64,000 bases of DNA, taken from contig OX387202.1 of NCBI GenBank assembly GCA_947561715.1, positions 14,025,001 through 14,089,000 of the forward strand, written 5' to 3'. How positions within the stretch are numbered: the first letter of the stretch is position 1; every line of letters begins with the position of its first letter. The notes beneath the pieces are model-generated. The model saw only the letters and a list, made by a program, of their open reading frames with translations, was not told the origin of the DNA and searched no databases. The translations under genes and the position numbers were made by a program. This document shows, piece after piece, positions 11,988 through 23,503 of the stretch. Origin of the DNA: Ascidia mentula (lineage: Eukaryota > Chordata > Ascidiacea > Phlebobranchia > Ascidiidae).

Positions 11988-14466
11988 ATGGATAAAGCAA
12001 AACATATGGCTGACCAATTTATTGGCCCTGGCTTGGAATTAGTGGAAGAAAAGGACAGAGTGCATATTGATGAATACAGGCAGTACTACGTCCAAAATCT
12101 TATGAACGCTTCGACAGTTAATGTGGTTGATGGCTATACATTTTTACCCGGGTTTGGAGGAGCCCCAGCAAAATATGCATACGATCAATTGGAGTACCAG
12201 AGTGGAGATGTAGTGGTATCAACTTACCCCAAATGCGGTAAGATACTTTAAAACTGTCATTGATTTAAACGTATTTTTATTCACGACTGTTATACAACGA
12301 GGCTTCATCAGGAACAAAGAAAATTAATTCACCACTGTATATATAAGAAGCTATATATGAGCAGCACACAGATTACAACTCTATTTTATAAACACTAAGT
12401 TGCAAGGTTACTTGAGGTAGCTTTCTATCTTGAAGGTACGACTTGGGTAACGGCGATAGTAAAACAGATTATATACGGTCGTCAGCCACAACTTCTAGAA
12501 AAGTCGGTGAAAATGAACCAGTTTTACTCGTACTTGGAGTTTGGGCCAGGTATGTAATATTATCCTAATTTTGCCTAACGCATATAATTTTAGTGCAAAT
12601 GACTATTGCCAAACCATTGGGGTGGTCGGTTTGTTTTTCTAGACCATGCGTGAGCGTATAACGTAACACTTATATCTCGTCCACAGTTTGAATAAAGCTG
12701 CTCTTACAGTGGACACAAAAGCTCTCCTAATGTTTACCAAGCGCCCGGCACATATGTGAACTTTGGACCGTTTAAACTAGCTGTACAATCAGCCGCGACA
12801 TGTGAACAGGGAGCATATGATTAACAATTCATATTTGAAACTGCCAGCCAAACACTGCTCCAAAATAATGTAATGTAAATATGTAAATACAATACATGTA
12901 ATGTAAATACAGATCGTCATATCCCCTGTATATTTCAGAAAAAATGCAGTAGTTGCATTTACGTTAGTGACCGTGCAGTCATCCTACGTGACTTTGTAAT
13001 GATTAACAGTCATTCACGTGACTTTGCAGTTTCCAAATATCGGGTCACGGAGAACATTAAACTGCCTCGCAAAGTTTACGCGACCCACCTACACGAACCT
13101 TTGGTCAACATGGATAAGCTCAAACACAAGGGAGTGAAGGTTTGTCGTGTGTGCCATTCTCGGAAATTCGGTGAATTAAACGCAAAAACACAGACCTGGT
13201 TACGTTTGCTGCAAATTTTGCAAAAAACGCATTCAGTTTGACTGGTGTCAGGCACATGGCAATTCAGTTGTTTCTTATAACATGTGACCAACCTTGTTGT
13301 GAAGTTTGCTTGTACAGGCAAGCAAATTTCATTGGAAATATGCATCTAATAGTCTTTTTTTCAAAGCATGAAAAATGCAAATTGATACTCAAATTCTAAT
13401 ATCAAAGTTAGCAACACGTTATTTTAAAACCTGTCGACTTTATTTTCCAGGTGGTTTACGTGATACGAAACCCAAAAGATCGAGCTGTCTCCTTTTACAA
13501 CTTCATCAAGGGTTTTCCCTACATTGAGAAAGAGGAATTTAGATCAATATTTCCGAAAGAGGAAAAAGATTTCTATGAAACCGGTTTTCGTGGTACGCAT
13601 TCATTGAACACAAGTATTTCAAAACGAGTAACCTACATGTATTTTGCATGTTGTGCCCTAAACAGCGGAAGCCAAAAGTATTGCGGGAATTGTGGATGAT
13701 TATATGGATAGCTTAAAATCTTGGTGGAAACACAGAAATGAGGAAAATGTTATGTTTGTCGTTTACGAAGAACTGAAAAAGGTATTAAAAGTAGTTCTTA
13801 CTACCAGTAATCATAAACATAACCAGTGCTTAGTAGGTCAACCACAACGTTAACTAAAATACTAAAAACTGCGTTTTGTCACGCACAAAACTAACATAAA
13901 ACGTTAAACCAGAAAATGTTTGTGTTTAGTGGCGACCGAAAAACGTTTTAATGTATTTCGAATGGTAATTGGCAGGCATGTATGAAATAATGCAAGCCGT
14001 GGTACTCGAATGCATTGGACAACACTTCAGTTTAAAGTTTTGTGGGAACTGTTCTCTTCCACCCACATAACACCAATGATTACTTTTAGATTGGTTGTCG
14101 CAGAAATGATGAAATGTAACTTGTTTTGATGTAGGATCCTTACACTGAAATTAAAAAGCTCTCTTCGTTCCTCGGAGTAACATTGAACGACGAAGAGATA
14201 AACGCCATCGTGGAGAAAACATCTTTCTCAAAGATGAAGAAAGATGCGGAAGCTTTAGTAGAGGAGAAGGAATCAGTCATTAAAATGTTTAGGAAAGGTA
14301 AATGATGGCAACATCCTTTTTCAAAACACGGTTATAAGAAATATGACGTTGGTCAGGTCAAGTCGGTGAATGGAAAGACCATCTGACGGTCGCACAATCT
14401 GAACACGTTGACCAAAAAGTCAAGGACATGTTGGCCGATACTGGGATCAAGTTTATCTACGAGTAG
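11988..14466 (+). CDS. Cytosolic sulfotransferase, tandem copy 2 (7 exons, 334 aa)
   Basis: Exons: 11988-12237, 12436-12549, 13030-13139, 13451-13592, 13666-13781, 14135-14297, 14357-14466 (TAG); 1005 nt, phase continuous. It is the closest relative of copy 1; exons and parts of introns align. Motifs: YPKCGTTW 5'-PSB loop (Cys where Ser is usual), RNPKDRAVSFYNF, WWKHRNEENVMFVVYEELKK, and FRKGQVGEWKDHLT. In exon 3 the usual THLP is THLH: the catalytic His is kept but the following Pro is changed, unlike the other three copies. All splice sites are canonical, so it looks functional, perhaps with altered substrate preference. Cytosolic PAPS-dependent sulfation is inferred from the family. Confidence 0.88.
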
Positions 14467-14953
14467 CATAAGTTATTGTGTATAAATTATTATGACGTCG
14501 TTCCTTTCCCGCAAAAATCGAAATACATCACTCACTTGCTAATTTGTTCTGTTTATTGGAAACAATATTTGATGTACGTAGTGTGAACATTTAAAGCACA
14601 AATCCTGGTTCTGGAAGCTGCATCAAATTGCCGTATATGCATTGTAATAGCTCGACACATTAAATAAATTCAAAAGTTTCGTGATATTCTTTGCAGAAAA
14701 CAAAAAATACCAGTAAGCAATGAATACATCAATAAATCGACGCTCACTGGACATCGCGTCGTGACCTTACAGACAGAAACCACGCGAAAAAGTCTTTTTA
14801 CGAGAACGACCTTCTATTGACACACACTACACTGAAAAGATTTTGCTTCGTCAGTGTGCTTTAGTTAATAATTGACTTATATTTGCAATGTACTCTTTTT
14901 TCTGATGGTGCGAAGTACGCCATTGTATTGAAGAATCGGCAGCGTTGAATCGT
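14467..14953. other. Spacer between sulfotransferases 2 and 3
   Basis: 3' flank of copy 2 followed by unique AT-rich DNA. No coding or RNA feature seen. It ends at the left edge of the 4.7-kb duplicated unit. Confidence 0.5.
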
Positions 14954-15006
14954 CTTGATCATAAGCACGACGAAAACAGACGAAACAGTTTACTAAACGA
15001 TACACC

Positions 15007-18000
15007 ATGGATCAGCTTTTCAATTTGTTTGTTTCTCCCTCAATGGAACTGGTTGATGATGAGCACAAGGTTCACGCAGAGGAATACAAGCGATGGTTGC
15101 AGACAAATTTCCTAAACCGGTCTCAACTGGATAAGGTGGAAGATTACTATTTTCTTCCGGGATTTAATGAGGATCCAACAAGATATGCCTACGATAAGTT
15201 TGAGTATAGAAGTAACGATATCTTGGTATCTACGCATCCAAAGACAGGTCGGTATAACCAGGAAGAAAGTGTGAAACTTGTTGCTAGTTCAGGTTAAGTT
15301 TATTGTAAACACATATACCCTCTATTCTATATGATTTACCCATAGCAAATATTTTGGGATTTATGGGAGCGTTGCTATTGTGAATGTGACCAATGACGTT
15401 TAGAGTAAAACCAAACAGAACAAAACTAAATGTTGTCAGTTGTCCTGAAATAATCGTGAGTCAAAACGTTTTAGTTGTTACCCCACACAGTCGTCGTGAG
15501 TAAGTAGTTTTTGTTACGATACAAATATTTTTCTATATTTAAAGGTACAACTTGGATGTCAACGATTGTGCAAAATATTGTTTATGGACGCCAACCTGAG
15601 CTTCTGGCAAAAGCTGCCAAATTTAGTCAATTCTTCACGTACTTGGAGTTTGGCCCAGGTAAATCTATCTACAGGTTATATAAACTATAGTCTTCATCCG
15701 GGTACAAATCGCGGAGTTCATTTGTTTGAAGTGCTTTTGTTCTGTATAAAACGGCACAATACACGTTTTATCTGTCTTCGCCGTAGTGGTAAACAGATGC
15801 GTTTTTAAAGGATGTGTACTGAAGAATGCATGCACTTATTCTCAATTCAAGTATTAAAATATATGTCAACGCAGCAATGTTTAATGCAATGTCAAAAAAT
15901 AAGTACTGTAAAGTTAAATTTGCCACTTCTTCAGCCCAGAGAAAAGCAGAAGTATTTACAATAACATTTCTTCTTTCGACAGCCTCCAAGTACCGAGTCA
16001 CAGAAAACGTTCCTTTACCACGACGGATTCTAGGCACCCACCTTCCTGCATCTCTCGTTAACCTTGAGAAGCTCAGACAACGTGGAGTGAAGGTTACTTG
16101 TTGGTCAATGAGAATATTTTGAAAAATTTTACTCATGAAACAGCATCGTCTAAACCAGTTGTTTTAAAGTCCTTTTATTTTATGCCCCTCGTGTTTTACC
16201 CAAGACCCCCCCCCCCCAATTGAAATCAAGCGGGAGATTGTTACTCATTTTTGACATTCAGAAATAAGGATAGTATGGATAATGATAGACGGGTTAATAA
16301 ATTGATATCAATTGGCAATGAGTGTTATCGATCTGAAGAAACTTAATGTTAATGTACATTTAGGGTGCAGTTTAACAATTCTCTACTTGTTTAGATTATT
16401 TACGTGTTGAGAAACCCGAAGGATCGCGCGGTTTCTTTTTACAACTTCGTGATGTCTTTACCTTTGATGAAAGTACCTGATACCACTCCAATTTTTCCCA
16501 AGGATGAAAAAGAGTTTTATGACAAGTGCTTCAGTGGTACTGTTTAAAGTTATTCGATAAGTACTTTGAATTGCATACAAGTGTACACACTGTTTCGACC
16601 TGTAAGGTCTCATCAGTGCAGCGAGTGACTGTCAGCTGCTGATAGACTAGCAGGCACACAGATTTCCACTTTGTGGTAGCTTTCGGCCAATCGTCTATAT
16701 GTTGAGTACCAAACTAGGTACCAATCAACATAGGTACATATCGGCGATTGGCCGAGGTTCCACAAAATGGAAATCTTTGTGCCTGCTAGTCTATCAGCAG
16801 CTGACAGTCACCCGCTGCACTGATGAGACCTTACAGGTCGAAACAGTGTGTACACTTGTATGCAGTTCTCAGTGATTATTATGGCTCTTTTGCGCATACA
16901 ACACTTTGAATTGTTTCCTGCTTAATAGCTCCCTCTTAAGGCTTAATGGAATTTGCGGACGTATTTATTTCCAGTGTATGGATGCAGTATCACATAAAGC
17001 TTTTTCATATTGTAACCTTCCGGATGTAATACAAATGTATAGATTATACAAACCCTTAAAGGTATAAACCATGCACCAAAAGCTAACTTCAACGTGGGCT
17101 TTGGGTTTTCTTATTGAAGTCCCCTTTCAAATTTTTTCAGAGGGCAAACCAAAACATATCACGAGCGTCATCGACGACTACCTTCAAGGCTTGAAAGATT
17201 GGAACAAACACAAAAATGACGAAAACGTGCTTTTTGTTGCATACGAGCAACTAAAGAAGGTATGCAGACCGCCTGTGTCAAACGATCGATGTACTTGTAT
17301 TCATTGTAACTGGACCTTATATATTCAATCATTTTGCGTTCACAAATTTCCCAATGAATCTGATTTATCAATAGGTGTTGCTTGCCGGATTAACTGCATA
17401 ATTCAGTTTCGGAGATTCCCCCGAAAATGCCTCGTGACTGTGTGTCTGACAACCCTGTCGTTAAGATATAAAAAATCCTTTTATCTACATCGTCACGAAA
17501 AACATGCTTTACAAAACTTTTTCGATCGCAGAACCCTCACGCGGAAGTGAAAAAAATAGCTGAATTTCTTGGTGAAACACTGGATGACGCAGAGATCAGC
17601 AACGTGGTCGAAAAAACGTCCTTCCAAAAAATGAAAGAAAAGGCGGAGGAAGGAGGCATTCAGGGCGCAGAAAAACTGTTTAGGAAAGGTGCAACACCAA
17701 GTTTTAAAACCATGTGCTTTTATCTCATAACGTAAAACGTGCAAGACTGTTTACTGAGAAGGATGTTATATTTGTCAGTAGTAAGATACCTCGGATTAAA
17801 TTCAACTATTTACTGGACTGGAAAAACTCGAAAAATATATTTCGCATAGGCTATTGGCATCATTCACGTATTTTTGTTGGGGCATCAGAAACCAGTTGTT
17901 GCAATATGGCTCTTTTGGCAATAATTTTCTTATTTTTACGTTTCTGTATTGCAGAAATAAAACATACCTGGCACCATCAGTAGTAATTTATCAGAAACCA

Positions 18001-18366
18001 TATTTAAATCATACAATTGAGCAATGTGGAACCATGTGGGCTGTAGACAAATGGTTGCACCTAATTTGGGTCCCCAACGGATGACGGTGACTATATAGCC
18101 GCCACAAAGTTCAACGGGCATCTTCAGCAGTATTTTTAACATTCAGACTGCAAAACGTTGCGTGATATTTATATCTTCATGCATGCATAGGTGCATTTGG
18201 AGTGTCGCATTACGTGCTACATTAAATAGGTTATATATTAACTAAATGCTGTCTAGGTCAAGTCGGTGAATGGAAAGACCACCTCACGGTCGCTCAATCG
18301 GAGCTGGTTGATCAGAAGGTTAAGGAGTTCCTGGGCGATACCGACATTAAGTTTATATACGAGTAA
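15007..18366 (+). CDS. Cytosolic sulfotransferase, tandem copy 3 (7 exons, 330 aa)
   Basis: Exons: 15007-15247, 15545-15658, 15983-16092, 16395-16536, 17141-17259, 17532-17688, 18257-18366 (TAA); 993 nt, phase continuous. It belongs to a second subgroup, distinct from copies 1/2. The 5'-PSB loop reads HPKTGTTW (Thr for Ser). THLPASLV carries the catalytic His, and RNPKDRAVSFYNF and FRKGQVGEWKDHLTVAQ are the PAPS contacts. The N terminus MDQLFNLFVSPSMELVDD differs from copies 1/2. Intron 4 holds the ~296-bp foldback element with a complete hammerhead ribozyme on the sense strand. Nearly identical to copy 4. Role inferred from the family: PAPS-dependent sulfation of a small acceptor in the cytosol. 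Confidence 0.88.
16571..16621 (-). ncRNA. Hammerhead ribozyme, type I fold, antisense arm
   Basis: Read on the minus strand: stem I CTGCA, core CTGATGA, stem II GACC-TTACA-GGTC, GAAA, stem III CAGTG..CACT, G, cleavage triplet GTA, then TGCA. The core is fully canonical. Stem I has four pairs, with the outermost pair mismatched (C opposite A). It lies antisense to sulfotransferase 3. Confidence 0.75.
16815..16865 (+). ncRNA. Hammerhead ribozyme, complete type I fold, sense strand of an intron
   Basis: Stem I is CTGCA (16815-16819) paired with TGCAG (16861-16865), plus an outer G-U. The core CTGATGA is at 16820-16826. Stem II GACC/GGTC encloses TTACA (16827-16839), followed by GAA at 16840-16842. 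Stem III runs A16843-T16859 and C16844-G16858, then one bulged T, then AGTG/CACT closing a TGTA loop. The cleavage triplet is G-T-A (16858-16860), with cleavage predicted after A16860. Every core residue of the hammerhead consensus is present. In the sulfotransferase pre-mRNA it would sit in intron 4. The alternative long hairpin formed by the whole foldback element could compete with it. Confidence 0.85.
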
Positions 18367-18683
18367 ACAAACCTACATACGGTTTGAGAATGTTTTAGAT
18401 TCTTAATTTAAAATTAAATGTTGCCGGTGTAGCTATTGAAACAAGTTTTTGTGCATTAAACCAATGATCAACACATTAAACACAAGTGGTCTAATTTTGC
18501 TTAGTTTAGAAAAACAACCGTTAGCAAACAGTTGACGTGAGTGATTGCTCCAGTTTCGGAAGTGATGACAGCACAGCATAGATAAAAGCAAACCACTTTG
18601 GTTTTGTAGCAGGTCAATAGAAATAATCAGAACCTATTATACCTTTTATATCTGTTATGTTCGTTTTATGTATTGAAAGTCTT

Positions 18684-18795
18684 TTTTTACCACAACGGGA
18701 TTTGAACCCAGAATATCCTGGGCACGAATCCCGAGTAGATTTTCATCTTGATTTTTGAGGCCGTCCCTTAACCAATGCTGCCAATCACCCGACCA
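18684..18795 (-). repeat. tRNA-derived SINE
   Basis: On the minus strand an A-box-like GGCAGCATTGGTTAAGG is followed about 55 bases later by a B box GGTTCAAATCCC and then TTGTGGTAAAAA. This is the usual layout of a tRNA-derived SINE head. The same element recurs at 23397-23503 in the duplicated unit. Confidence 0.75.
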
Positions 18796-19418
18796 AGTCT
18801 CTTGTTTGTTTCTACGCGACCACCTACAGTTCTAATGGTGTAATTTCAAAACGTCCGACCCGCGGCCTGTAGTACTCTTTCGAGCATGTGGATTTACTTC
18901 TATGATGCTGGCAAACATCCCGGCCAAATGTTGCAGTAAACGATCAAAACGTTAACAAGACATCTGTAACATATACCAGCCAAAGTCAAATACCATCAGA
19001 CAGACTTAATATTTGGCTACAGTGTGCTATAATTAGCCCTAGAGTGTTTCGTAAACCTTATCATTACATGCCTTGTAATTTACTTGCTTGTCCACAATTT
19101 CTCGTACATTCAAACATTCGAGTTATTGCATTCTTTCTTTCTTTCACAAATATTAGTTTATTCCTTTCTCCAAAGCTCTCCCCCCCTCTCTCTGTCTCTC
19201 GCTTTCGCTTTCTCTATGAGATAAAAGGCCCAACGACAATTATGTTAGGAGAAACCTGTGACAAATATCTAACATTACCATCGTGCGGGGAATTTCGTAA
19301 CTTCTACCTGAAATGTGTTTTCCGGGCAAAATTACCCATAGAAATTGAAGTTTGGGCAAAACAAAATATTTTTTTGCTTGGCTTTTTTCGGAGGTTATTC
19401 AAATTTGTTTGAAGTGAA

Positions 19419-19466
19419 CTGCATACGTATCCACTGTTTCGACCTTCAAGGTCTCACCAGTGCAGC
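19419..19466 (-). ncRNA. Hammerhead-like motif with altered core
   Basis: On the minus strand: CTGCA, then CTGGTGA (canonical CTGATGA with A6 changed to G), a perfect GACC-TTGAA-GGTC stem II, GAAACAGTGG, GTA and TGCAG. All three helices can form, but the A6 change is expected to weaken cleavage. A single arm with no right half seen. Duplicated at 24139-24186. Confidence 0.6.
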
Positions 19467-19779
19467 TTTGGTGACCAGCATACAACGATCTTGCCCGCCA
19501 CACTTCTACTTTCCACAAACATAACATTGAACCTATTGCTAAATTAAAGTGAGTTGTCAGTTTGATCTCAGCGTCGTATATTAAGGAACAGCCCAAAAGC
19601 ATTTAGCGAATCGTGATTATCAGCATCTTTCACCTTCCTTCCTCGCATACACTGTTCTTCGAAAATCGCCCGAGGGACATCAATCCAGAAATTACGTGAG
19701 TGCTGCGTGGACGGCAAAAGTACTGTCTTGATCATAAGCACGACGAAAACAGACTAAACGGTTGACTAAACGATACACC

Positions 19780-22700
19780 ATGCAGCAGTTTTTCGATATT
19801 TTTGTTTCTCCCTCAATGGAACTGGTTGATGATGAGCACAAGGTTCACGCAGAGGAATACAAGCGATGGTTTCAGACAAATTACCTAAACCGGTCTCAAC
19901 TGGATAAGGTGGAAGATTACTATTTTCTTCCGGGATTCAATGAGGATCCAACAAGATATGCCTACGATAAGTTTGAGTATAGAAGTAACGATATCTTGAT
20001 ATCTACGCATCCAAAGACAGGTCGGTATAACGAGGAAGAGAGTGTGAGACTGATTCCACAAAACCTTTGCGTTGGTTTGTAGTTAGTTGCGACTAAGTTA
20101 TTGCATCATTTACCTATAGCAAATAATTTGGAATTTGGGGGTGCGCTATGAGGTGCTATTGTAAGTGTGAAAAATGACAAGACGTTTAGAGCAAAAACAA
20201 ACTGAACAAAATTAATTGTTTTCATATATAAAACCTTTTTTTTGTTTCTCCACTGAATAGTCGTCATGAGCAACTGGTTGTAGTTACAAGACATATATTT
20301 TTCTATATTAAAAGGTACAACTTGGATGTCAGCGATCGTGCAAAATATTATTTATGGACGCCAACCTGAGCTTCTGGCAAAAGCTGCCAAATTCACTCAT
20401 TTCTTCACGTACTTGGAGTTTGGCCCAGGTAAATCTATCTACAGGTTATCTAAACTAGTCTTCATCCGGGTACAAATCGCGGAGTTCATTTGTTTGAAGT
20501 GCTTTTGTTCTGTATAAAACGGCACAATACACGTTTTATCTGTCTTCGCCGTAGTGGTAAACAGATGCGTTTTTAAAGGATGTGTACTGTAGAATGCATG
20601 CACTTATTCTCAATTTAAGTATTAATGTATATGTCAACGCAGCAATGTTTAATGCAATGTCAAATATACGTACTGTAAAGTTTAATTTGCCACTTCTTCA
20701 GCCCAGAGAAAAGCAGAAGTATTTACAATAACATTTCTTCTTTCGACAGCCTCCAAGTACCGAGTCACAGAAAACGTTCCTTTACCACGACGGATTCTAG
20801 GCACCCACCTTCCTGCATCTCTCGTTAACCTTGGGAAGCTCAGACAACGTGGAGTGAAGGTTACTTGTTGGTCAATGAGAATATTTTGAAAAATTTTACT
20901 CATGAAACAGAATCGTCTAAACCAGTTGTTTTAAAGTCCTTTTATTTGATGCCCTCTTGTTTTACCCAAGACCCCCCTCTTAAAATCAAGCGGGAGATTG
21001 TTACTCATTTTTGACATTCAGAAATAAGGATAGTATGGATAATGATAGACGGGTTAATAAATTGATATCAATTGGCAATGAGTGTTATCGATCTGAAGAA
21101 ACTTAATGTTAATGTACATTTAGGGTGCAGTTTAACAATTCTCTACTTGTTTAGATTATTTACGTATTAAGAAACCCGAAGGATCGCGCGGTTTCTTTTT
21201 ACAACTTCGTGATGTCTTTACCTTTGATGAAAGTACCTGATACCACTCCAATTTTTCCCAAGGATGAAAAAGAGTTTTATGACAAGTGCTTCAGTGGTAC
21301 TGTTTAAAGTTATTCGATAAGTACTTTGAATTGCAAATAGGTGTACACACGATTTCGACCTGTAAGGTCTCACCAGTGCAGCGGGTGACTGTCAGCTGCT
21401 GTTAGACTAGCAAGCACACAAATTTCCATTTTGTGGTACCTTTCGGCCAATCGTCTATATGTTGAGTACCAAACTAGGTACCAATCAACATAGGTACATA
21501 TCGGCAATTGGCCGAGGTTTCACAAAATGGAAATCTATATGCCTGCTAGTCTAACAGCAGCTGACAGTCACCCGCTGCACTGATGAGACCTTACAGGTCG
21601 AAACAGTGTGTACACTTGTATGCAGTTCTCAGTGATTATTATGGCTCTTTTGCGCATATAATACTTTGAATTGTTTCCTGCTTAATAGCTCCCTCTTAAG
21701 GCTTAATGGTATTTGCGGACGTATTTATTTCCAGTGTATGGATGCAGTATCACATAAAGCTTTTTCATATTGTAACCTTCCGGATGTAATTCAAATGTAT
21801 AGATTATACAAACCCTTAAAGGTATAAACCATGCACCAAAAGCTAACTTCAACGTGGGCTTTGGGTTTTCAAGCGATTCTTTTTGAAGTCCCCTATCAAA
21901 TTTTTTCAGAGGGCAAACCAAAACATACCACGAGCGTCATCGACGACTACCTTCAAGGCTTGAAAGATTGGAACAAACACAAAAATGACGAAAACGTGCT
22001 TTTTGTTGCATACGAGCAACTAAAGAAGGTATGCAGACCGCCTGTGTCGAACGACCGATATACTTGTATTCATTGTAACTGGACCTTATATATTCAATCA
22101 TTTTGTGTTCACAAATTTCCCAATGAATCTGATTTATCAATAGGTGTTGCTTGCCGGATTAACTGCATAATTCAGTTTCGGAGATTCCCTCGAAAATGCC
22201 TCGTAACTGTGTGTCTGACAACCCTGTCGTTAAGATATAAAAGATCCTTTTATCTACATCGTCACGAAAAACATGCTTTACAAAACTTTTTCGATCGCAG
22301 AACTCTCACGCGGAAGTGAAAAAAATAGCTGAATTTCTTGGTGAAACACTGGATGACGCAGAGATCAGCAACGTGGTCGAAAAAACGTCCTTCCAAAAAA
22401 TGAAAGAAAAGGCGGAGGACGGAGGCATTCAGGGCGCAATAAAACTGTTTAGGAAAGGTACAACACCAAATTTCAAACCACGTGCTTTTATCTCATAACG
22501 TAAAACGTGCAAGACTGTTTACTGAGAAGGATGTTATATTTGTCAGTAGTAAGATACCTCGGATTAAATTCAACTATTTACTGGAAATAATCGAAAAATA
22601 TATTTCGCATTGGCTATTGGCATCATTCATATATTTTTGTTGGGGCATCAGAAACCAGTTGTTGCAATATGGCTCTTTTGGCAATAATTTTATTATATGA

Positions 22701-23132
22701 ACGTTTCTGTATTGCAGAAATAAAACACACCAGGCACCATCAGTAGTAATTTTTCAGAAACCATATTTAAATCATACAATTGAGCAATGTGGAACCATGT
22801 GGGATGTAGACAAATGTTTGCACCTAATTTGGGTCCCCAACGGATGACGGTGACTATATAGCCGCCACAAAGTTCAACGGGCAGCATCTTCAACAGTATT
22901 TTTAACATTCAGACTGCGAAACGTTGCGTGATATTTAAATCTTCATGCATGCATAGGTGCATTTGGAGTGTCGCATTACGTGATAAATTAAATAGGTTAT
23001 ATATTAACTAAATGCTGTCTAGGTCAAGTCGGTGAATGGAAAGACCACCTCACGGTCGCTCAATCGGAGCTGGTTGATCAGAAGGTTAAGGAGTTCCTGG
23101 GCGATACCGACATTAAGTTTATTTACGAATAA
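19780..23132 (+). CDS. Cytosolic sulfotransferase, tandem copy 4 (7 exons, 330 aa)
   Basis: Exons: 19780-20020, 20315-20428, 20750-20859, 21155-21296, 21910-22028, 22301-22457, 23023-23132 (TAA); 993 nt, phase continuous. It is the young duplicate of copy 3, with the same motifs: HPKTGTTW, THLPASLV, RNPKDRAVSFYNF and FRKGQVGEWKDHLTVAQ. Differences are a handful of residues, for example MQQFFDIF for MDQLFNLF at the N terminus and a few changes in exon 6. The start ATG is at 19780, aligned with copy 3; an in-frame TTG further upstream has no support. Intron 4 carries the duplicated foldback element. With no lesion seen, both copies are probably expressed. Confidence 0.88.
21331..21626. repeat. 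Foldback element, duplicated copy in intron 4 of sulfotransferase 4
   Basis: Same element as 16571-16866, copied with the 4.7-kb unit. The right arm is intact. The left arm has begun to diverge: its minus-strand core is CTGGTGA and the cleavage triplet and stem I are altered. Confidence 0.85.
21575..21625 (+). ncRNA. Hammerhead ribozyme, complete type I fold, sense strand of an intron
   Basis: Identical in all ribozyme positions to the copy at 16815-16865: stem I CTGCA/TGCAG, CTGATGA, GACC-TTACA-GGTC, GAAA, stem III with TGTA loop, and GTA cleavage triplet ending at 21620. The plus-strand ribozyme stayed unchanged while the antisense one in the same element decayed. Given the small sample, this may be chance. 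Confidence 0.85.
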
Positions 23133-23396
23133 ATCAACCTACATAAGTGGTCTAATTTTGCTCAGTTTAGAAAAACAACCGTTAGCAAACAATTGACGTA
23201 AGCGGTTGCTGCAGTTTCGGAAGTGATGACAGCACAGCATATGTAAAAGCAAAACACTTTGGTTTTGTAGCAGGTCAATAGAAATAAATCAGAATATTCC
23301 TTTTATATCTGTTATGTTCGTTTCATGTATTGAAACAAATAACGTACCCGACGAATCTTCACTAACGCGATAGTCCGTGATATCAACAAGTCTTTT

Positions 23397-23503
23397 TTTA
23401 CCACAACGGGATTTGAACCCAGAATATCCTGGGCACGAATCCCGAGTAGATTTTCATCTTGATTTTTGGGGCCGTCCCTTAACCAATGCTGCCAATCACC
23501 CGA
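23397..23503 (-). repeat. tRNA-derived SINE (duplicate of 18684-18795)
   Basis: Same A box/B box layout on the minus strand as the copy at 18684, carried in the second duplicated unit. Confidence 0.75.

Larger units (their letters stand above)
16571..16866. repeat. Foldback (palindromic) element with hammerhead ribozymes in both arms
   Basis: About 296 bp in intron 4 of sulfotransferase 3. The two halves are near-perfect reverse complements: the left arm from TTGCATACAAGTGTACACAC is mirrored at the right end by GTGTACACTTGTATGCAG. The middle (GGCCAATCG ... CGATTGGCC) continues the palindrome almost to the centre. It carries no ORF. Each arm contains a hammerhead core (CTGATGA, GACC/GGTC stem, GAAA). 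The size, lack of coding capacity and dispersed relatives fit a MITE-like foldback element; its mobilising enzyme is unknown. Confidence 0.88.
18367..19726. other. Spacer between sulfotransferases 3 and 4
   Basis: Contains the 3' flank of copy 3, a tRNA-derived SINE (18684-18795), a short C/T-rich tract near 19180-19215, and a hammerhead-like half element at 19419-19466. No exon supported. It is repeated, lightly diverged, at 23133-24454. Confidence 0.6.

Noticed and set aside
12301-12325. CTGATGA on the minus strand in intron 1 of sulfotransferase 2
   Set aside because: No GAAA at a usable distance and no closing helices, so not a hammerhead.
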